Part shown: one piece after another, positions 1 to 12,582 of the stretch
How the letters are laid out: each line of letters opens with the position of its first letter
Position numbering within the stretch: the first letter of the stretch is position 1
NCBI GenBank assembly: GCA_035610365.1
Contig: CM069432.1
Coordinates: 114,533,529-114,597,528 of the forward strand
Length of the DNA stretch: 64,000 nucleotides
Source of the DNA: Aquatica leii
Taxonomy: Eukaryota; Arthropoda; Insecta; Coleoptera; Lampyridae
Direction: 5' to 3'
The notes under the pieces: model-generated
What the model was told of the DNA's origin: nothing
Seen by the model: only the letters and a program-made list of their open reading frames with translations
Databases searched by the model: none
Made by a program: the position numbers and the translations under genes

Positions 1-514
1 GTGCTGCTCCTATATGTGCTAACAAAGTACGGTTAGCACCATTTATTAACACAAGGCTAGTTCCTGTAGCTTCATTTTCATATTCTATATATCTGCAGCA
101 AGTACTTATTTTAAAATTTATTTATGCAAGACAATTATTTCTACTTAGTTTGTACTCCATCATCTTCAACAAGACCCTTCAAAATTTTTCCTTGTAGATC
201 TTTTCCGATACCTCCAAACATCATCGTACAATTAGGTTTTCCAAGTACCCATTGTAAAATTCTCAGTGTGTTTTGGACACAACCACCAGGTGCAAAAACT
301 GGTTTTAAACTTAAAAAAAAAACTTATTATATAGCAAATTAAATAGGTATTTCAAAGTTTACTATGACAAGTCATCGATAATGGTTTTCATTTCGTTTTT
401 TGATATTTCTTTTTCACCATCTTCTTTGAGGTTATATTTTTTTAATATGTTATTGTCGTCTAAATGAATAATCACATCTAATAGAGGATTTCCGAATCCT
501 GCTATAAGCACCAT
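1..514 (-). CDS. Adk: Adenosine kinase, N-terminal exons (partial, runs off left edge)
   Basis: PfkB-family kinase that phosphorylates adenosine to AMP in the cytosol or nucleus (family knowledge). Three minus-strand exons join in phase: complement(363..514), complement(145..309) and complement(1..92). The first gives GFGNPLLDV, matching the adenosine-kinase start signature GMGNPLLD. The second gives APGGCVQNTLR, QW and FGGIGKD, matching the conserved AGGSTQNS and FG-IG-D blocks. The third gives YENEATGTSLVLINGANR, matching the E-x-PTGTCA-x2-ITG-x2-RSL stretch. Donors and acceptors are GT/AG (for example GTAAAC after codon 50). The ATG at 512-514 is a plausible start because the family usually has few residues before this block, but an upstream exon cannot be excluded. 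The catalytic GAGD region lies outside the window. No frame damage is seen, so this is probably a functional host gene. Confidence 0.88.
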
Positions 515-1383
515 AACTATAGGTCAATTCTATTACTGAAATTTTTGAATTTATGATTGAATGAAAACAATAAATGGATGTGTCTAAACTTTCGTTCCGC
601 GTAATAATAGTTATCAGTGGTCATTTATTTTTGAACCCACTGTTTGAACCCTACATTTCATTTAAAAATAAATTTTTTGTGAGATTTTAAATATTTCGTT
701 AAAGGTAAGACTTTTATCTAAACTTTAGCTATCCTTCAGTTTTCTATGGACCAATAATAATAATACGTTAACTAAACGAACTAAACTGTACATAACTAAC
801 CGTCATTTCACTATTCCACGAGTTGAGTTCGACAGTTTAATTGTAACGCGTATGTCATGTTGAGCGAACAGACTCTGTAACAAAATCGTTTTGTGGCACG
901 CAGATTCGTTCATTTAAATTTTAAAAAAGTAGAAACTATCACAATGTTGGTCAAAAAAAATTCTTAATTTTAATTATTAAACGGAAATAGTAATTACGGT
1001 AAATATGCATATTAATAAAGTTACTAGTTTTTTTTTTCATTGTCAACTCAATTATTACGTTTTCATAATATATCTATGCTTCAATATTATTAAATAATTA
1101 AATTTGTTTAGTGAATGTTTCTATTATACAGATTTTCACATACAGAGCGCCGAATTAAACAAGGTCCCCGGAAAATATGTGAACTAACTTTAAAAATTTG
1201 AAGCGGTAAATGTTTCAACCAATCACAATTAGTAAGTACCGTCCGCTTGAAAAATTAAATTACTATTAAAATTCCTTTATTGCGTTGGGTTTGTTTATAC
1301 CTTTACCTCCTGTTTTCTGAAAAATTCGTAGTTATTCAGTTAGTTTTTGTCAAGACTTTTTGAAACGCTGTTATTTGAACAAG
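515..1383. other. Intergenic DNA, probable Adk upstream region and transposon left flank
   Basis: AT-rich, with no reading frame I can support. It should contain the promoter of the minus-strand adenosine kinase gene. The last part, about 1200-1383, ends in a plus-strand donor (AAG then GTAAGTG at 1384) that fits an untranslated first exon of the transposase pseudogene downstream. Confidence 0.4.
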
Positions 1384-1552
1384 GTAAGTGTATTTATAAC
1401 TTTTTTTAAGTGTAACCTTTGTAGCTTAACCTCATTCATTCCTTTAAATTCTGTATTTAATTCCAGCGTTAATTCTACGATCAACAGCTAATTTCTGATG
1501 GAGATTTTTACATTACTTACTTTCTGTATTGTTTCAGCTGTTATTTATCAAC

Positions 1553-2183
1553 ATGAAATCTAAATCGAAGAAAACCATTCATTCCGAAGAAAGATACATT
1601 TTTAAAAATGTTGGGAAGTTTTTCGATAAAACTTTCCTGTAGAGAAGGCAACCAAACTAGCTGCTGCAGCAACGGGCAAATCAACCACATTTATAAAAAA
1701 ATCTGGAGTAAATTGATGACAAGCAGTAATGGAATTTTAAGATCTCCCTAGAAGAAAAAAATAAGTATTCCACAATACTTCGAAAAATAATAGAGTAATG
1801 ACAACAAATAAAATCGTAGTGTTAGTAATACAATTTAATTATACGAAAAACGAAAACATATGCAAACAAATTCCTTAAAAAACATGGGCATACAGTGTTA
1901 CATTTGCCAACTTATTACTACGACTTAAATCCGATTGAATTGGCATGGAGTTTAGCATGTCACTATGAATAATATTACACAGAGTAGTCTGGAGATACAA
2001 TCCTTAGTGAGAAATGCATTTTCTGAGACTGCATCGAACTGGGATAAACATCATCAACATGTGAATCACTTGGCACAAGAAATGTGACTGGATGTAACTG
2101 TTGAAAACCTGACGTTTATGCTCAACACTGGATCATCTGACGATAAAAGTTGTAATGGAGAAAACGAAAGTGACTGTGATTGA
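1553..2183 (+). pseudogene. IS630/Tc1-like DDE transposase (insect endonuclease type), decayed
   Basis: The N-terminal piece starts at ATG 1553 and reads as a basic leader then HSEERYIFKNVGKFFDK, the helix-turn-helix entry seen in insect IS630/Tc1-like endonucleases. It is cut by a TAG near 1638 and continues as ATKLAAAATGKSTT. The middle is lost or scrambled. The C-terminal piece from about 1880 reads HTVLHLPTYYYDLNPIELAW, the HTVLRLPPYHPDLNPIE block around the last catalytic residues of this superfamily, then several stops, then a tail resembling VENLTFMLNTGSSDD in another frame. A donor at 1384 and an acceptor (TTTCAG, ending 1537) just before the ATG suggest a 5' UTR intron. The copy is clearly dead. 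I could not define its terminal inverted repeats. Confidence 0.75.
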
Positions 2184-2600
2184 TTTTTTTATTATTGTGT
2201 TTTTCGATTGTAAATAAGTAATTTTTAGAATTACTTTTAGAAATATGTAGTTATTATATTTTGTAATATCCTACCTAATCTTTGAGAAAAGTAAATGTGT
2301 AATTACAATTTATTTTAATAATATTAAAGTCATAAAGTGTTTTTTCTGAAATAACCTCAAACTTCAATAAGGTCTAATAGTTATCTACACGGGTAGCATA
2401 TGAACGATTTGAATTTCCCACCAAAGTACTTTTTAATTTGAGTGTACCTTTAGAATTAAAGTGACACTAGCCACGCCTCTCCAGGGACTTTGTTTATTCA
2501 GCTCAACTGTACATACAGATTAACTACGGTTGTTTTGTCGCCTTCCCATTTCCGGATTCTAAACCTTTTCTTATTTCCATTGCTTCATTAATATTCTCTC
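2184..2600. other. AT-rich DNA without recognisable features
   Basis: Downstream flank of the transposase pseudogene. I see no gene. An AATAAT/AATATTAAAG-rich stretch near 2310-2340 could be a relic poly(A) region. Confidence 0.3.
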
Positions 2601-3590
2601 GCAAACTTCGTCTTGATCTTTTTTTTATGTATTTAAAAGTATTTTAAATTCTCGATTTAGCTTTGTATTACACATTTAAAAAAAATTATATTCTAATTTA
2701 ATTGACCTTTTCATTTGCAGAGCTATCTCTCTCTCTCTGTTATGTATAATGATTTGGCGGGAAGGACTTTGCCGTGTGTTTCTTATGGAAACTTTAATTT
2801 GTTAAATTTAAAATTACACGTTATTTATTGTAGTTCCAAAAGAAATTATGTAATAAAATTATTGGTTTTTGATTGTAGTTTAAAAAAAAACACATTTAAA
2901 AACGGGACTTAGCGTATTTAATTTTCTAAACAGGTTAAATTTTTACATGTTTAATAAAACTAGCGCATGCGTAAAACATATATTATTTTTCTTTGTTTTT
3001 TAAATAGGTCAATTGTGTAGATTTCTAACCGTATAACTCAGATCTGTTGTCATTGCCTGGTTATCAGCAAAATATTGTCCCTTATCTGACGGGTTCTTAC
3101 ACTTGTGCGTCAGTCCGTGAAGGATTGGTCTCTAAGAAAGTCGCTTTTCAAAATTCTTTCTTGCTCATGAAAAAGGGTATACCTACATTAGTACATGTAT
3201 CTGCTAAAAAAACAGGTTATAAGTTTAAATACTTCTGAGCATTACAATTGTCTCACAAACTTTGTCTTGATTTTTTTTTATGGCTTTCACTAGAACATTT
3301 TTTAAGTCATCCTGCTTCATTCATAACTTTTGAGTGTTCAATTGTTTTTTCTCAATGTTTATGCTCTTTCTAATGTCTGTATGTATGTATAATATGCCTC
3401 TAAGCTTGCCAACTTCTGACTTGATGCTCTTTCTAATAAAGTCAATTCATATGGCAAGTACTTTAATTTCACGATTTCGCTTTGTAGTACACATTAAAAA
3501 AAATTATATTCTAATCTAATTGTGTAGATTTCTAACCATATAACTCAGATTTGGTATTCTGCTGTCATTGCCTGGTTATCATTGAAATCA
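2600..3590. repeat. Two diverged direct copies of a dispersed repeat
   Basis: Stretches recur in the same order: TTCGTCTTGATCTTTTTTTT (2607) and TTTGTCTTGATTTTTTTTTA (3258); TTATATTCTAAT (2685 and 3502); and TGTGTAGATTTCTAACC followed by the same ATAACTCAGAT...CATTGCCTGGTTATCA (about 3015 and 3524). Spacing is roughly 500-640 bp. The frames inside are short and not convincing as genes. Probably a duplicated old mobile element. Confidence 0.5.
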
Positions 3591-6500
3591 GTATTTTCCT
3601 GAAAAAATGACATTCTACGTTTTGTAAATTAGCTGGGTAGTGGTGAAATAAGCTTCAATTTTCAAATTTTACTTCTACACTCCACTGCCAATGTAGAAAT
3701 AATGTTTTCCAAAATAAATTAAAATTTGTTATTGGAAGATATTCTTTTTGTACCAAATTCACAATTCTAAAATACGACTACTAAAAAATTTTTTTTCAAT
3801 CGTTAAATTTGATATCAATTCGATTACCTAATTTTCTTTGTGTTATCAGAAATTAGCCAAGTGTTGCTAAATGGTGCTTTTATCTAGTTGGGATTTTTAT
3901 TCTAACACAAATTCGAAAAGTACTATATAAAACTAATTATTGATTTTGTAAAAACATTAAAAACAAATCTTTTACGTACAGTTGATAGCGACATATGCTC
4001 TACAGGACAGCTGCTAAAATTAATAATAACGCGTCTACACTTCTTTAACCGTTGGTACAGACTTGCTAAATCCTTTAGGAAATTACCACTTTCAATTTTC
4101 TTTATGATTTGATTTCAAATTTTCTTTAGTTTAAATTAGAGACGGTAACTGGTCAATTGATCATTAATAAGGACCGATCAATTTGGTCAATTGACAATCA
4201 AGTCCAGTATCGAGATATTGTTAATTAATCAGTCAACATAAACAGTATTATCATTTGTTTTATTACGTATCTGGTAAAATGCTGGTCTTAATTTTACCTG
4301 TTGAATTCTGTTCAAACAGTAATTTTCTATCGTTTATGTGTGAATGTGTAAAGTAAGCAACATTTGATTAGTTTAAATGTAATGTACCAATGTAGATCTG
4401 TCCATCAAAGTGGCACTTTTTAAGTTGTTACTTTTGTTCTATTTTTTTTTCCGTTCTGTCTTTGTGTTCCTGTTTTATTTTTGAATCTTACATACAAAAT
4501 TCCAAACTAATATGAAGAAGGATAAAATGTTTGTTTTTCTATTTACGGCTAGTGCCGGTTCTCGGTAGGATCAGCCGTCTATAATTGATCCATGGAAAAC
4601 TTTAAATTTAATTGATTTCTATCAACCTCTACTCTGATTTTCACAGCATTTTACCCCTATATATACGTTGCATTCAAATTTAAATCAATCACTAATTGAA
4701 AGCATTCAGAAAGATTCAGATTTCTACACTATTTTCAAATACTATATACTACGACTCGTTCCAGAAATGTGTTTTTGAAACCCTGAAATATGTTTATAAC
4801 ATTTAAATTCAAAGATAAAAATTTCTCGAAATATGTTCATTGAATTAACGGGACAGTTAAATATGAAACGAATACGACAATTTTGTGTATTGAATATGAC
4901 GTTTTTATATAAAATCCAATTTTTACATAAATATAAAAAGAATTGTAAAATATGCATTTTTTTGATTGCGTTAATAAATTATTTACCTCATGAACAAAAA
5001 AAAATCCGAAGTATATAACGTAGAATTTAGAAACCAAAATAAATTTATAGTAATTAGATCTTATTAGCAGTAATAAGATTTTGATGATTAATTTGTTTTA
5101 AAACTAATTTTGTTTTATTTTATAAAATGGTTTTTTGTTAGTAGATTTTTTATTGTCAATGTCTAATCAAGTCTAGTAGATGTTTTTTCAAATATTTTTA
5201 ATTAATTAATGTAGAGTGAATGATAAAAAAATTGACAGTTGAAAACGCTTTTTTGAACGATTGTCATCTCCAAGTGATAAAAGATAAACCTGTACTTTCC
5301 TAGACTTGTACAATTTTATCTGACGATTTAAAAAAAAATTAATACATAATTTAACGAATAAATTCTCATAATTATAATTTTGATTTGATGCAAGTGAATA
5401 CATCCTAATGATTTTACTGACAATAAAAAATCACTATAAAAATTTAAATTTTTTTGAATCATTTTAAAATACGAACTTGTACGATGTAGAATCCACTAGA
5501 TTTTATGTTGTTATTTTATACACAAGATTTTGAATCGTATTACTATTATTGTTTATCAAATAACTTTATGAAACCTAAATTGATAATTTTCAGCACGTGA
5601 TGTGACGCGATTCAGTACAGATTCACATACCACATTTAAATTTCAGCAAATTTTAAACGAATGTTTTCGTTTAGTTTTTCGTTTTCTGAAGTTATTTCTC
5701 AAAATTTAAAAAAAAAGTGATTGATTCATGTTTGTTTATTGTCGTTATGAAATTTAAGATAACTTATATTTTCGATTTTTAAAAATTTATTCATTTATTT
5801 AAGACCCTAGGCAAAATTTTGAAAAAACAACTTTTTACCTATTTGAAGATAATTATTCTAGGAATTTTTACACAAATTTGAGATGTTTGTGATAAAACCA
5901 AAACTTTGGGCACATTTTCATAGATGAAGATTTTTTCAAAGTAGGATTTTGTTGTTGAATAATATAGAATTGAATGGGCGTTTTGATTTTTTCGAACGTC
6001 CGTCAAATTATATTAAATAAAAGCATTGTTTTCTAAAAAAAATATTTATCGTTTTAAATAGATAGATTCTTGAGGTTGAATGACAAATGTAGTACTTGCT
6101 TAGTAACTGTAAGTAATTCAAATTTAAAATTTTAGTCAATTTAGCATATTCTTTATTATTATACAATTGTTTTATCAAATTCTATCGCTACTTGTAAAAT
6201 AAGTTCTTCGGTAATGCCGTCAAAAATGAATGGTTTAATATGATTTCTTTCGGGAAACCTTTTATAAAATTCTCTAAGGATAGAAATCATATCAATACAC
6301 TCTTCTTTTTGGTAAATTATTATTTTGCCTAAGCACTACACTATTGTTGGTAAAATATTCGAACGTATTTTTGAAACACTGTAGCAAACATTTTTGCTAA
6401 TGTTGAACTTTGCAACTGTATAAAAACTTTAATACTAATGGAAAATAAATTCATACATTAAAACTACTAATAAATGGCAAGAACTTTAATAATTCTTGCA

Positions 6501-7000
6501 CAAATTTATTATTTTAAATTTTATGTGTAGGAATTAGTTATTTAACACAAGAATAATCATTATTTTGTTCTAGCTTTAGAAGTCAGATCAACGTGTTCAT
6601 GTACTCGTACATGTAAAGCATCGTCGTTTGTATTTATCATAATTTATATGTAAAAATTCAGTAAACCAGTGGTACCTAAGAACTGAGTAGTCATACTGAT
6701 ATATGTATTTTTCATTACTGCGTCAAATATCAACTAGTCAGAACAATCTCTCGTCAGTTTTTATTTATATGATTTGCAGCGGAACAGCTCTAGACATGGT
6801 CTTTTGATCGTTGTGTGATACAGAAAAAAATAAATATATTATTTCTTCATTCATAATTTTAACTTTGTGCATCGTTAATTGAAAGTATTTAGTCATAATG
6901 ATTATAGAGTGCAATACATTAGTCATTATTTTATATCTGATCATACAATAATTTGTACAGCTCTTTGTAAGTAAAAAAAAATTTTTTTAGAAAATTTAAA
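3591..7000. other. Long AT-rich intergenic stretch
   Basis: I found no coding exon, RNA gene or clear transposon end on either strand. The open frames near 4742-5037 overlap on both strands and are AT-rich, lysine, isoleucine and asparagine-heavy random frames. Around 4150-4210 the motif GGTCAATTGA recurs. The last few hundred bases should hold the promoter and 5' UTR of the IKK-gamma/Kenny gene; I cannot place its transcription start. Confidence 0.35.
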
Positions 7001-10000
7001 ATGGCGGTTGGTAGTGAATCTTCACTGATGCCACCAGACTGTCTATTACGTCCTGAATCAGACGATGAAGAGTCTTTTGTTGTGCTTGGACATTCATTAT
7101 CTCCAGAAAGTACAGACGAATATACAAACGATTTAGCAGATGCTATTGAAACAAGTGCTGTTGATGATACTGTAAAAACAACAACTGCTGCCTTTGAACA
7201 AATGAACACGAGTACACCGAGTTTTCCATTTATGCAACAACTAAATTCAGGCGTGGTATGTATACTTATTAATATCTCAAGTGTTTTATGATTTTGTGTA
7301 ATCGCTGATAAGTAAGGTTTTGCCTTGAACGTTTGTTCTTTTTTACTTTCCCAGAAGGAAAGTATAGCGATCGCAATTTTTTTACATAATTGTATAATTT
7401 TACGATTAAAGGTCTGAATCAGAAAAATGTATTTTTGACAAAAAAAATTTGGGCGTCTGTGTGTGTGTGTGTGTGTGTGTCTGTGTGTAACGATGTACTC
7501 ACGATAACTTTCGAACTAAAAGTCCTAGTAACTTGAAATTTGGTATGGAGCTGGTTTTTTATATTCCCTCGGTTCTATCAAAAGGTGGGTTTGATAAAGA
7601 CATCGGAAGTGGGTGTATCCGCCATTTTTAACAGTCTTTGTTATCTAATTTTGTACGTATGTAAATTATTCGAATTATTTTTACAGTTTCTTATAGAGTT
7701 AATTCGTCCTAACAATTTATTCAAATAAATTTTTTTTCTAACATTAACAGTTTATTAGATATTTGATTTATAATTTAAAGTAAATTCCATATATAATCCT
7801 AGGTTCGAATCCTGCCTACGACGATTTTTTTTAAGAAAACAATTTCTGATTCGGAGGAAAATCTAGATACGTTAAAAAATAACAATTTTTCTATATATTC
7901 TTTTGACTTGTTTATATACGGAGTGCTGCATCTTATTTAAATTATCTTTGGATGTATCCACGATAACTCTCGAACTAAAAGTTTTAGTAACTTGAAATTT
8001 GGTATGGAGCTGGCTTTTTATATTTTCTGTTTTATCAAAAAATGGGTTTATTTATATAATTTTGTACGTATGTATATTATTCGAACTATTTTTACAGTTT
8101 CTTAGAGATAATTCTTCCTAACAATTTTTTCAAATAAAAAAATTTCTAACAACAGTTTATCAGATATTTAATTTGTAATTTAAAATGAATTTACAAAAAT
8201 AATATTTGCGAATCCTATCTGCGACGATTTTTTTACTGATTTACTCAAGGGGTAAGTAATATCGAGGCGCACAAATATAAGGGTTAGTTGATATGATCTA
8301 AACGAAATCGAGAAGAAAAATTTCAAAAAAAATATCGCATGCTAGGAAATCAATACAAACGTGTACATATTACTTCAAAATGGTTTTATGACAACATAAC
8401 CTTAAAAAAATATGTAGACATTCCTTCATCATTCCTTATAGGAAAGTCGTGTGGCGACAACACCAGTTTTTTTAAATAAGAAATTGCAGCATTAATAAAA
8501 ATTAGATTAGATTAGTATTTTTCACAATAGTTTACTTACACTAAATTTAGAAAATGATACATTTATTTTACCGCGAAATGATATAAATGCGATCTTAGAA
8601 GATAAACATATGTGGTTTTTAGTACGGTTGTAGGTATTAGGCAGTTGTGTAAAAGAAACTTGCATTTGTAATAACTTGTAACTGATATAACATTTATTGT
8701 ATGAATATTTATTTTATGAATACTGCGCAAAATACAAAAACCTATTTGGATCGTTGTATTGAACAACCTAAACACGTTCTCATTTTAATAGTTTCAAATT
8801 TAGCATTTTCCATCTCAGACCAATCAACACTTCGTTTTACTTTTAATATAATTTTTAATAGAAGAAGTATAGACTTCTACATAATGAAAACTAAATCTGA
8901 TTGTAAATATGTAAACCAATATTTAATTGTTTTAAGTTTCCACGTTTAGGTACAAATGGAGTAATCATAATTTTGATTTTAGCCAGTATTGTTTATTTAC
9001 AAAACCTTTAAGTAATCCAAATTTTGCAGTTTTTATTTTGTAAGATTTGATTGCATACATATATTCTTGTTTATTCATGTAATTTCTTCTGTCATGTATT
9101 TTAATCGAAAAAATGAATATATTTCTAGGCACGCGACGTAAGTTTACACACCGTCACAACGAATGCTTCTGTCGATTTAAGTCCAGACGAAGTTCAGCAA
9201 AAGGTTGATATGCTAGTCGAAGAAAATTTTAAATTGAAAGGTAAAAAACTCTTATAATTTGTTCTTTGTATTGTGTAAAATTAATTTTAGAGACACTTCA
9301 TCAAAATAATTTGGCAATGAAAAAGCAATATGACACACTTGTGCTATGGCAAAACGATGTCATGTCGGTGCATAAAAGTCACAAAGAAAAATTTGCAGAA
9401 ACTAAAACCTACATTGAAAAGGTATTAATAAATAGTAGTGCATATATATATATATATATAAAATAATATTTTTTTGCAATTATAGTTAAAATTAGAAAAA
9501 GCTGAATTAATTAATATTCTTCATTTAAAAGAAGCCGAAATTACAGTATTACAGGAACAATTAAATGAAATTAAATGTATCAAAGCGGCATCCAGCATTA
9601 AACAGATTTCGCGAAGTAGCTTCGACAACTTAATAGAATTTGAGTTAGAAGGTGCAAAAAAGAAAATTCTTGAATTAGAGCAACAATTAAAAGACGAAAA
9701 GTCTAAATTAGTTAGTGAAATAAGTTCAAAAGAAATCGTTAACCAACAGTTAAAAGATTCACAAGCAGAATTAGTCAATTTGAAATTAAATAATGAGCAA
9801 CTTGACAAAGAGCTCATTAAGCAAAAACGAGAAGCTGAATCGTTACAAAAAATTTTGCTTGATGAGATTAAAGGCTTAAAAGATAAGTTAATGGCCGAAT
9901 CTGTCGAAAAACAAAATCACGAAAAAATTGGAGAGCAGCTCATGGCGGCGCAAATGCATATTACTGAATTGCAGTTATCAAGTGACAGAGACAAGGATAT

Positions 10001-12582
10001 AATTAATGCAAACGAACAGAAGATACAACAGCTTGACCTGTATGTAACAGAATTGAAAGCCGACAACGAAGCGCTACAAGTACAGGTATTTTAGAATATA
10101 TTAGTTAAACAAAATCTTATTAATTTATTGTAGGTGGACGTTTTTGGTAAAGATTTTCAAGCAGAACAACAAGCTAAACAAGCCCTAGTAGGCGAGAAAG
10201 AAAAAATTGCAGAAGATTTACGTAACATTCAAAGAAGAAATCAACAATTGCTCGAAGATCTCGAAAAGGCGCGAAACCATGACTATGTGTTTGTTTCTAC
10301 TGAACCAAATACTGCTTCTGCACCTCAAGAGGTAAATAGTTTTCGAAAAAGTTTGTTTTATTTTTTTTTTATATATGCAAGTGGCCATGTGTGTTTGTTT
10401 TGACGCGTTTTCACAAAAATGCGCATCTATTTTTTCTTTTCTTTGTCGTTTGAACTTTCGGCAACGGATTCGTGTCTGAAGCACTAGCTGCATGTTTTGA
10501 ACTCACTCATTCTTTTCAAAAATATTAGTAGATATATGTAGTATATCATCAGATACTACAATCATGGTAAGTTTGGAGTATTCCGCAGTCTGTTGTGAAT
10601 ATTAAAGTAAATAAGTTATAAGAGTAAATTTTTCACGAATTCTTTTCTCAGCGTAAAGTTAGTACCTACTTTCGCTTCATTGTTTCGAATTATGTACCAG
10701 TTAATTTCAGTCCCATAAAATACCCGGAATAGCCATCAACTTTTCTAATAACAGTTTTCTCTTAATTACTTTTTTAACCTTCCTTATAAATTATTTGATC
10801 ATCGTTTTCTTAATATAGGTTACCTTTTTCTTATATGTGTACCAGCTCTTCCAGTTCACATTCGCTTAATCTTTTGTTATATCATTTGTCTTTAAGCACC
10901 GACTGAAAATCTACGATTTTTGTTGTACCTACTCATTATGGACAGCTAAGAAGATACTAAAACGTACGATTACGTAGCTGTTTTAGTTTGTCAAAAACAG
11001 TCGATGCAAGTACGGTTGGACCAAACGCAAACCGATATTATCCTTAAGGGGTCAAGACATATTGCCGAATATACCCACGGTGTCGAATGATCTACAAGGA
11101 TAGATCGTCCAACGTGGCCACAACGAATGATTAATTCTGTGATGTATCATCTCACGTTAAGTTATTCCCGCTAACACAACGTGAGAAAGATAACGTGCCG
11201 TGCTTAAAGAACAAAATAAACAAATGTTTGCATTCATTTTGTAGAAGCTAATAAGATTCTATCAACTAAACAAAACTGTTGCAATAGACAATTTTTTTTT
11301 AAATTACGTGTTTAAACCTAATATTAATCTAAGAAGTAAAATAATCTAACAACTATAGACAACAACAACATTGGAAACAAAGTTACTTGAAGTAAAATTT
11401 ACAGCACTTCAAATGGTGGTGGTATTTATATTACGTTACGTAACCAGATTTACATACAACAATGCATCAAAGTTGACAAACTTGTGCTCACTATTCTCAA
11501 GTGTGAAATGCTAACAATGGCATCTGTTAAACAAAATTTCAAATTCGAAACTTATTTTTTAATTTCATAAGTTTAAAAAAGAGTTAAGTTAACTATTGTT
11601 TTGGTCGAAGTCCAAAAAGCTAAAGACGACGCTTCGTAGGGCGTCAAACCCGTATATGCCCGAACACTACCAAAATACGCATGTGAACAAAACGTCGAAA
11701 ACAGTCAAGACGCCGAAAGCGTTTGTTGGCCAAAATCACAAAAATCTGCAAAACGTCGAAATTACTAAGTAAGTGAATATGTTGTTGCCTAGGAAGCCGA
11801 TTATTAAGCCTTTAAATTCCACGCCTCTGCTTACAGAACCGTCATTAGTTGTCAAATTTATGGATGGTTTTATATACTGAAAAGCTCTTCCGCCACAATC
11901 CATACATTTTTACAAAATTCTTTATCAGGTTTAACTTTATTGTTTATAATTTTTCTTAGGATACTTTTGATTAGAGGTATTGTAAGAATTATATTACCAT
12001 AACCTTGTTTTGTAATGCTAACTTTGATCAAACCGCCAAATGCGCGATATCAAAATTGATATTAATACGAATTAGAGTATCACTAGAGCTTACCACATCC
12101 TATATAAGTTGCTAGGGGTCCAGTTAGATATGCTAAACACTTTTGAAACGTGGTTCTGTTTACATCATGAATGAACTATTTTTCAATGTAATCTCCACTA
12201 CCGAAACAGTTTTATTTTTTCTCTTATTTTGAAATATTTATGTTTTTATATTAATTAATTACATTGAGATACTACAAAATCTTTATTTTGGCAGTCCCCA
12301 GAACTATTATCATACTCATGCCCTATATGCATGTATCGGTGCCGATCTGTAAGAACTTTGGAAGATCATCTTGAATATTGCGTTTTCAATTCGCCACAAT
12401 AACGGTATGGACTTAAAAGAGTTTCGATTAATTTATAAAATTTTTACTGCGGCAATGTTTAATATTTTACTTCTTTTCAGAAAATTGAATACATATGTCC
12501 TAAATGTTCTCGGCAGTATCCTAACTATGCAACATTAGAAGATCACGTTTATCGGTGTATTGAAATTGATAGTTTATTTTAA
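7001..12582 (+). CDS. key: IKK-gamma / NEMO-optineurin family protein (Kenny-like), multi-exon
   Basis: Scaffold subunit of the IKK complex that binds linear or K63 polyubiquitin in IMD/NF-kappaB signalling (family knowledge). Exons in phase: 7001-7255, 9129-9240, 9291-9421, 9486-10085, 10134-10331, then 12295-12402 or 12481-12582. The product is 467 aa with the first terminal exon or 465 aa with the second. Residues 1-85 are acidic and carry EESFVVL, a LIR-type motif. Residues 86-430 are mostly heptad-rich coiled coil. Exon 5 (residues 367-432) has DVFGKDFQAEQQAKQ, the UBAN ubiquitin-binding signature (NEMO: DIYKADFQAERQARE). The terminal exons each carry a C-x2-C-x12-H-x3-C finger. ATG 7001 sits in a good context (AAAATGG). 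All junctions are GT/AG with no frame damage. Kenny versus optineurin naming is by family likeness only. Confidence 0.9.
7256..9128. other. Intron 1 of the Kenny-like gene, with repeat insertions
   Basis: Begins GTATGT and ends TTTCTAG. The first half is occupied by the dispersed repeat at 7333-8470. The remainder (8470-9128) has only short AT-rich frames that overlap on both strands and are not convincing. Confidence 0.6.
7333..8470 (+). repeat. Dispersed repeat with internal tandem duplication and B-box-like motif
   Basis: Starts with ACTTTCCCAGAAGGAAAGTA then TAGCGATCGCAATT, a (GT)n tract at about 7450-7488 and the block AACTTGAAATTTGGTATGGA. The same series recurs at 51371-51710. Within this copy the block is repeated at about 7960-8230. 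The motif GGTTCGAATCC, a perfect pol III B-box or tRNA T-arm sequence, lies at 7802-7812; its counterpart near 8210 is degraded. No A-box partner was found. The right limit near 8470 is approximate. Confidence 0.6.
10332..12294. other. Intron 5 of the Kenny-like gene
   Basis: Starts GTAAAT and ends TTTTGGCAG. It is about 2 kb with no further exon I can support and no clear transposon end. Confidence 0.5.
12295..12402 (+). CDS. key: Terminal exon A of the Kenny-like gene (zinc finger A)
   Basis: Follows a TTTTGGCAG acceptor and continues exon 5 in phase 0. It encodes SPELLSYSCPICMY..., a C-x2-C-x12-H-x3-C NEMO-type finger (with an extra Cys in the loop), then VFNSPQ and TAA at 12400-12402. 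A GT lies a few bases after the stop (CGGTATGG), so a transcript could also be spliced out of the 3' UTR here. The finger spacing is identical to that of the following exon. Confidence 0.82.
   Translation, partial: SPELLSYSCPICMYRCRSVRTLEDHLEYCVFNSPQ
12481..12582 (+). CDS. key: Terminal exon B of the Kenny-like gene (zinc finger B)
   Basis: Follows a strong polypyrimidine tract and TTTTCAG acceptor and is also phase 0. It encodes KIEYICPKCSRQYPNYATLE, then D-H-x3-C and CIEIDSLF before TAA (12580-12582). The C-x2-C-x12-H-x3-C spacing and the CIE after the last cysteine match vertebrate NEMO, whose finger ends the protein with ECIE. Because exon A ends in a stop, this exon can be used only if exon A is skipped or spliced internally. 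Confidence 0.8.
   Translation, partial: KIEYICPKCSRQYPNYATLEDHVYRCIEIDSLF

Noticed and set aside
124..342. Plus-strand open frame of 72 codons
   Set aside because: It is the antisense shadow of adenosine kinase exons on the minus strand.
4742..5403. Overlapping frames on both strands
   Set aside because: AT-rich composition, no splice or start context and no family resemblance.
7802..7825. tRNA gene suggested by GGTTCGAATCC
   Set aside because: Only the T-arm/B-box is present; no D-arm, anticodon arm or acceptor partner.
12370..12500. Fusion of both zinc fingers by splicing from within exon A
   Set aside because: It would need a weak GTTTTC donor inside the finger; separate terminal exons explain the sequence better. 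Kept only as an alternative.
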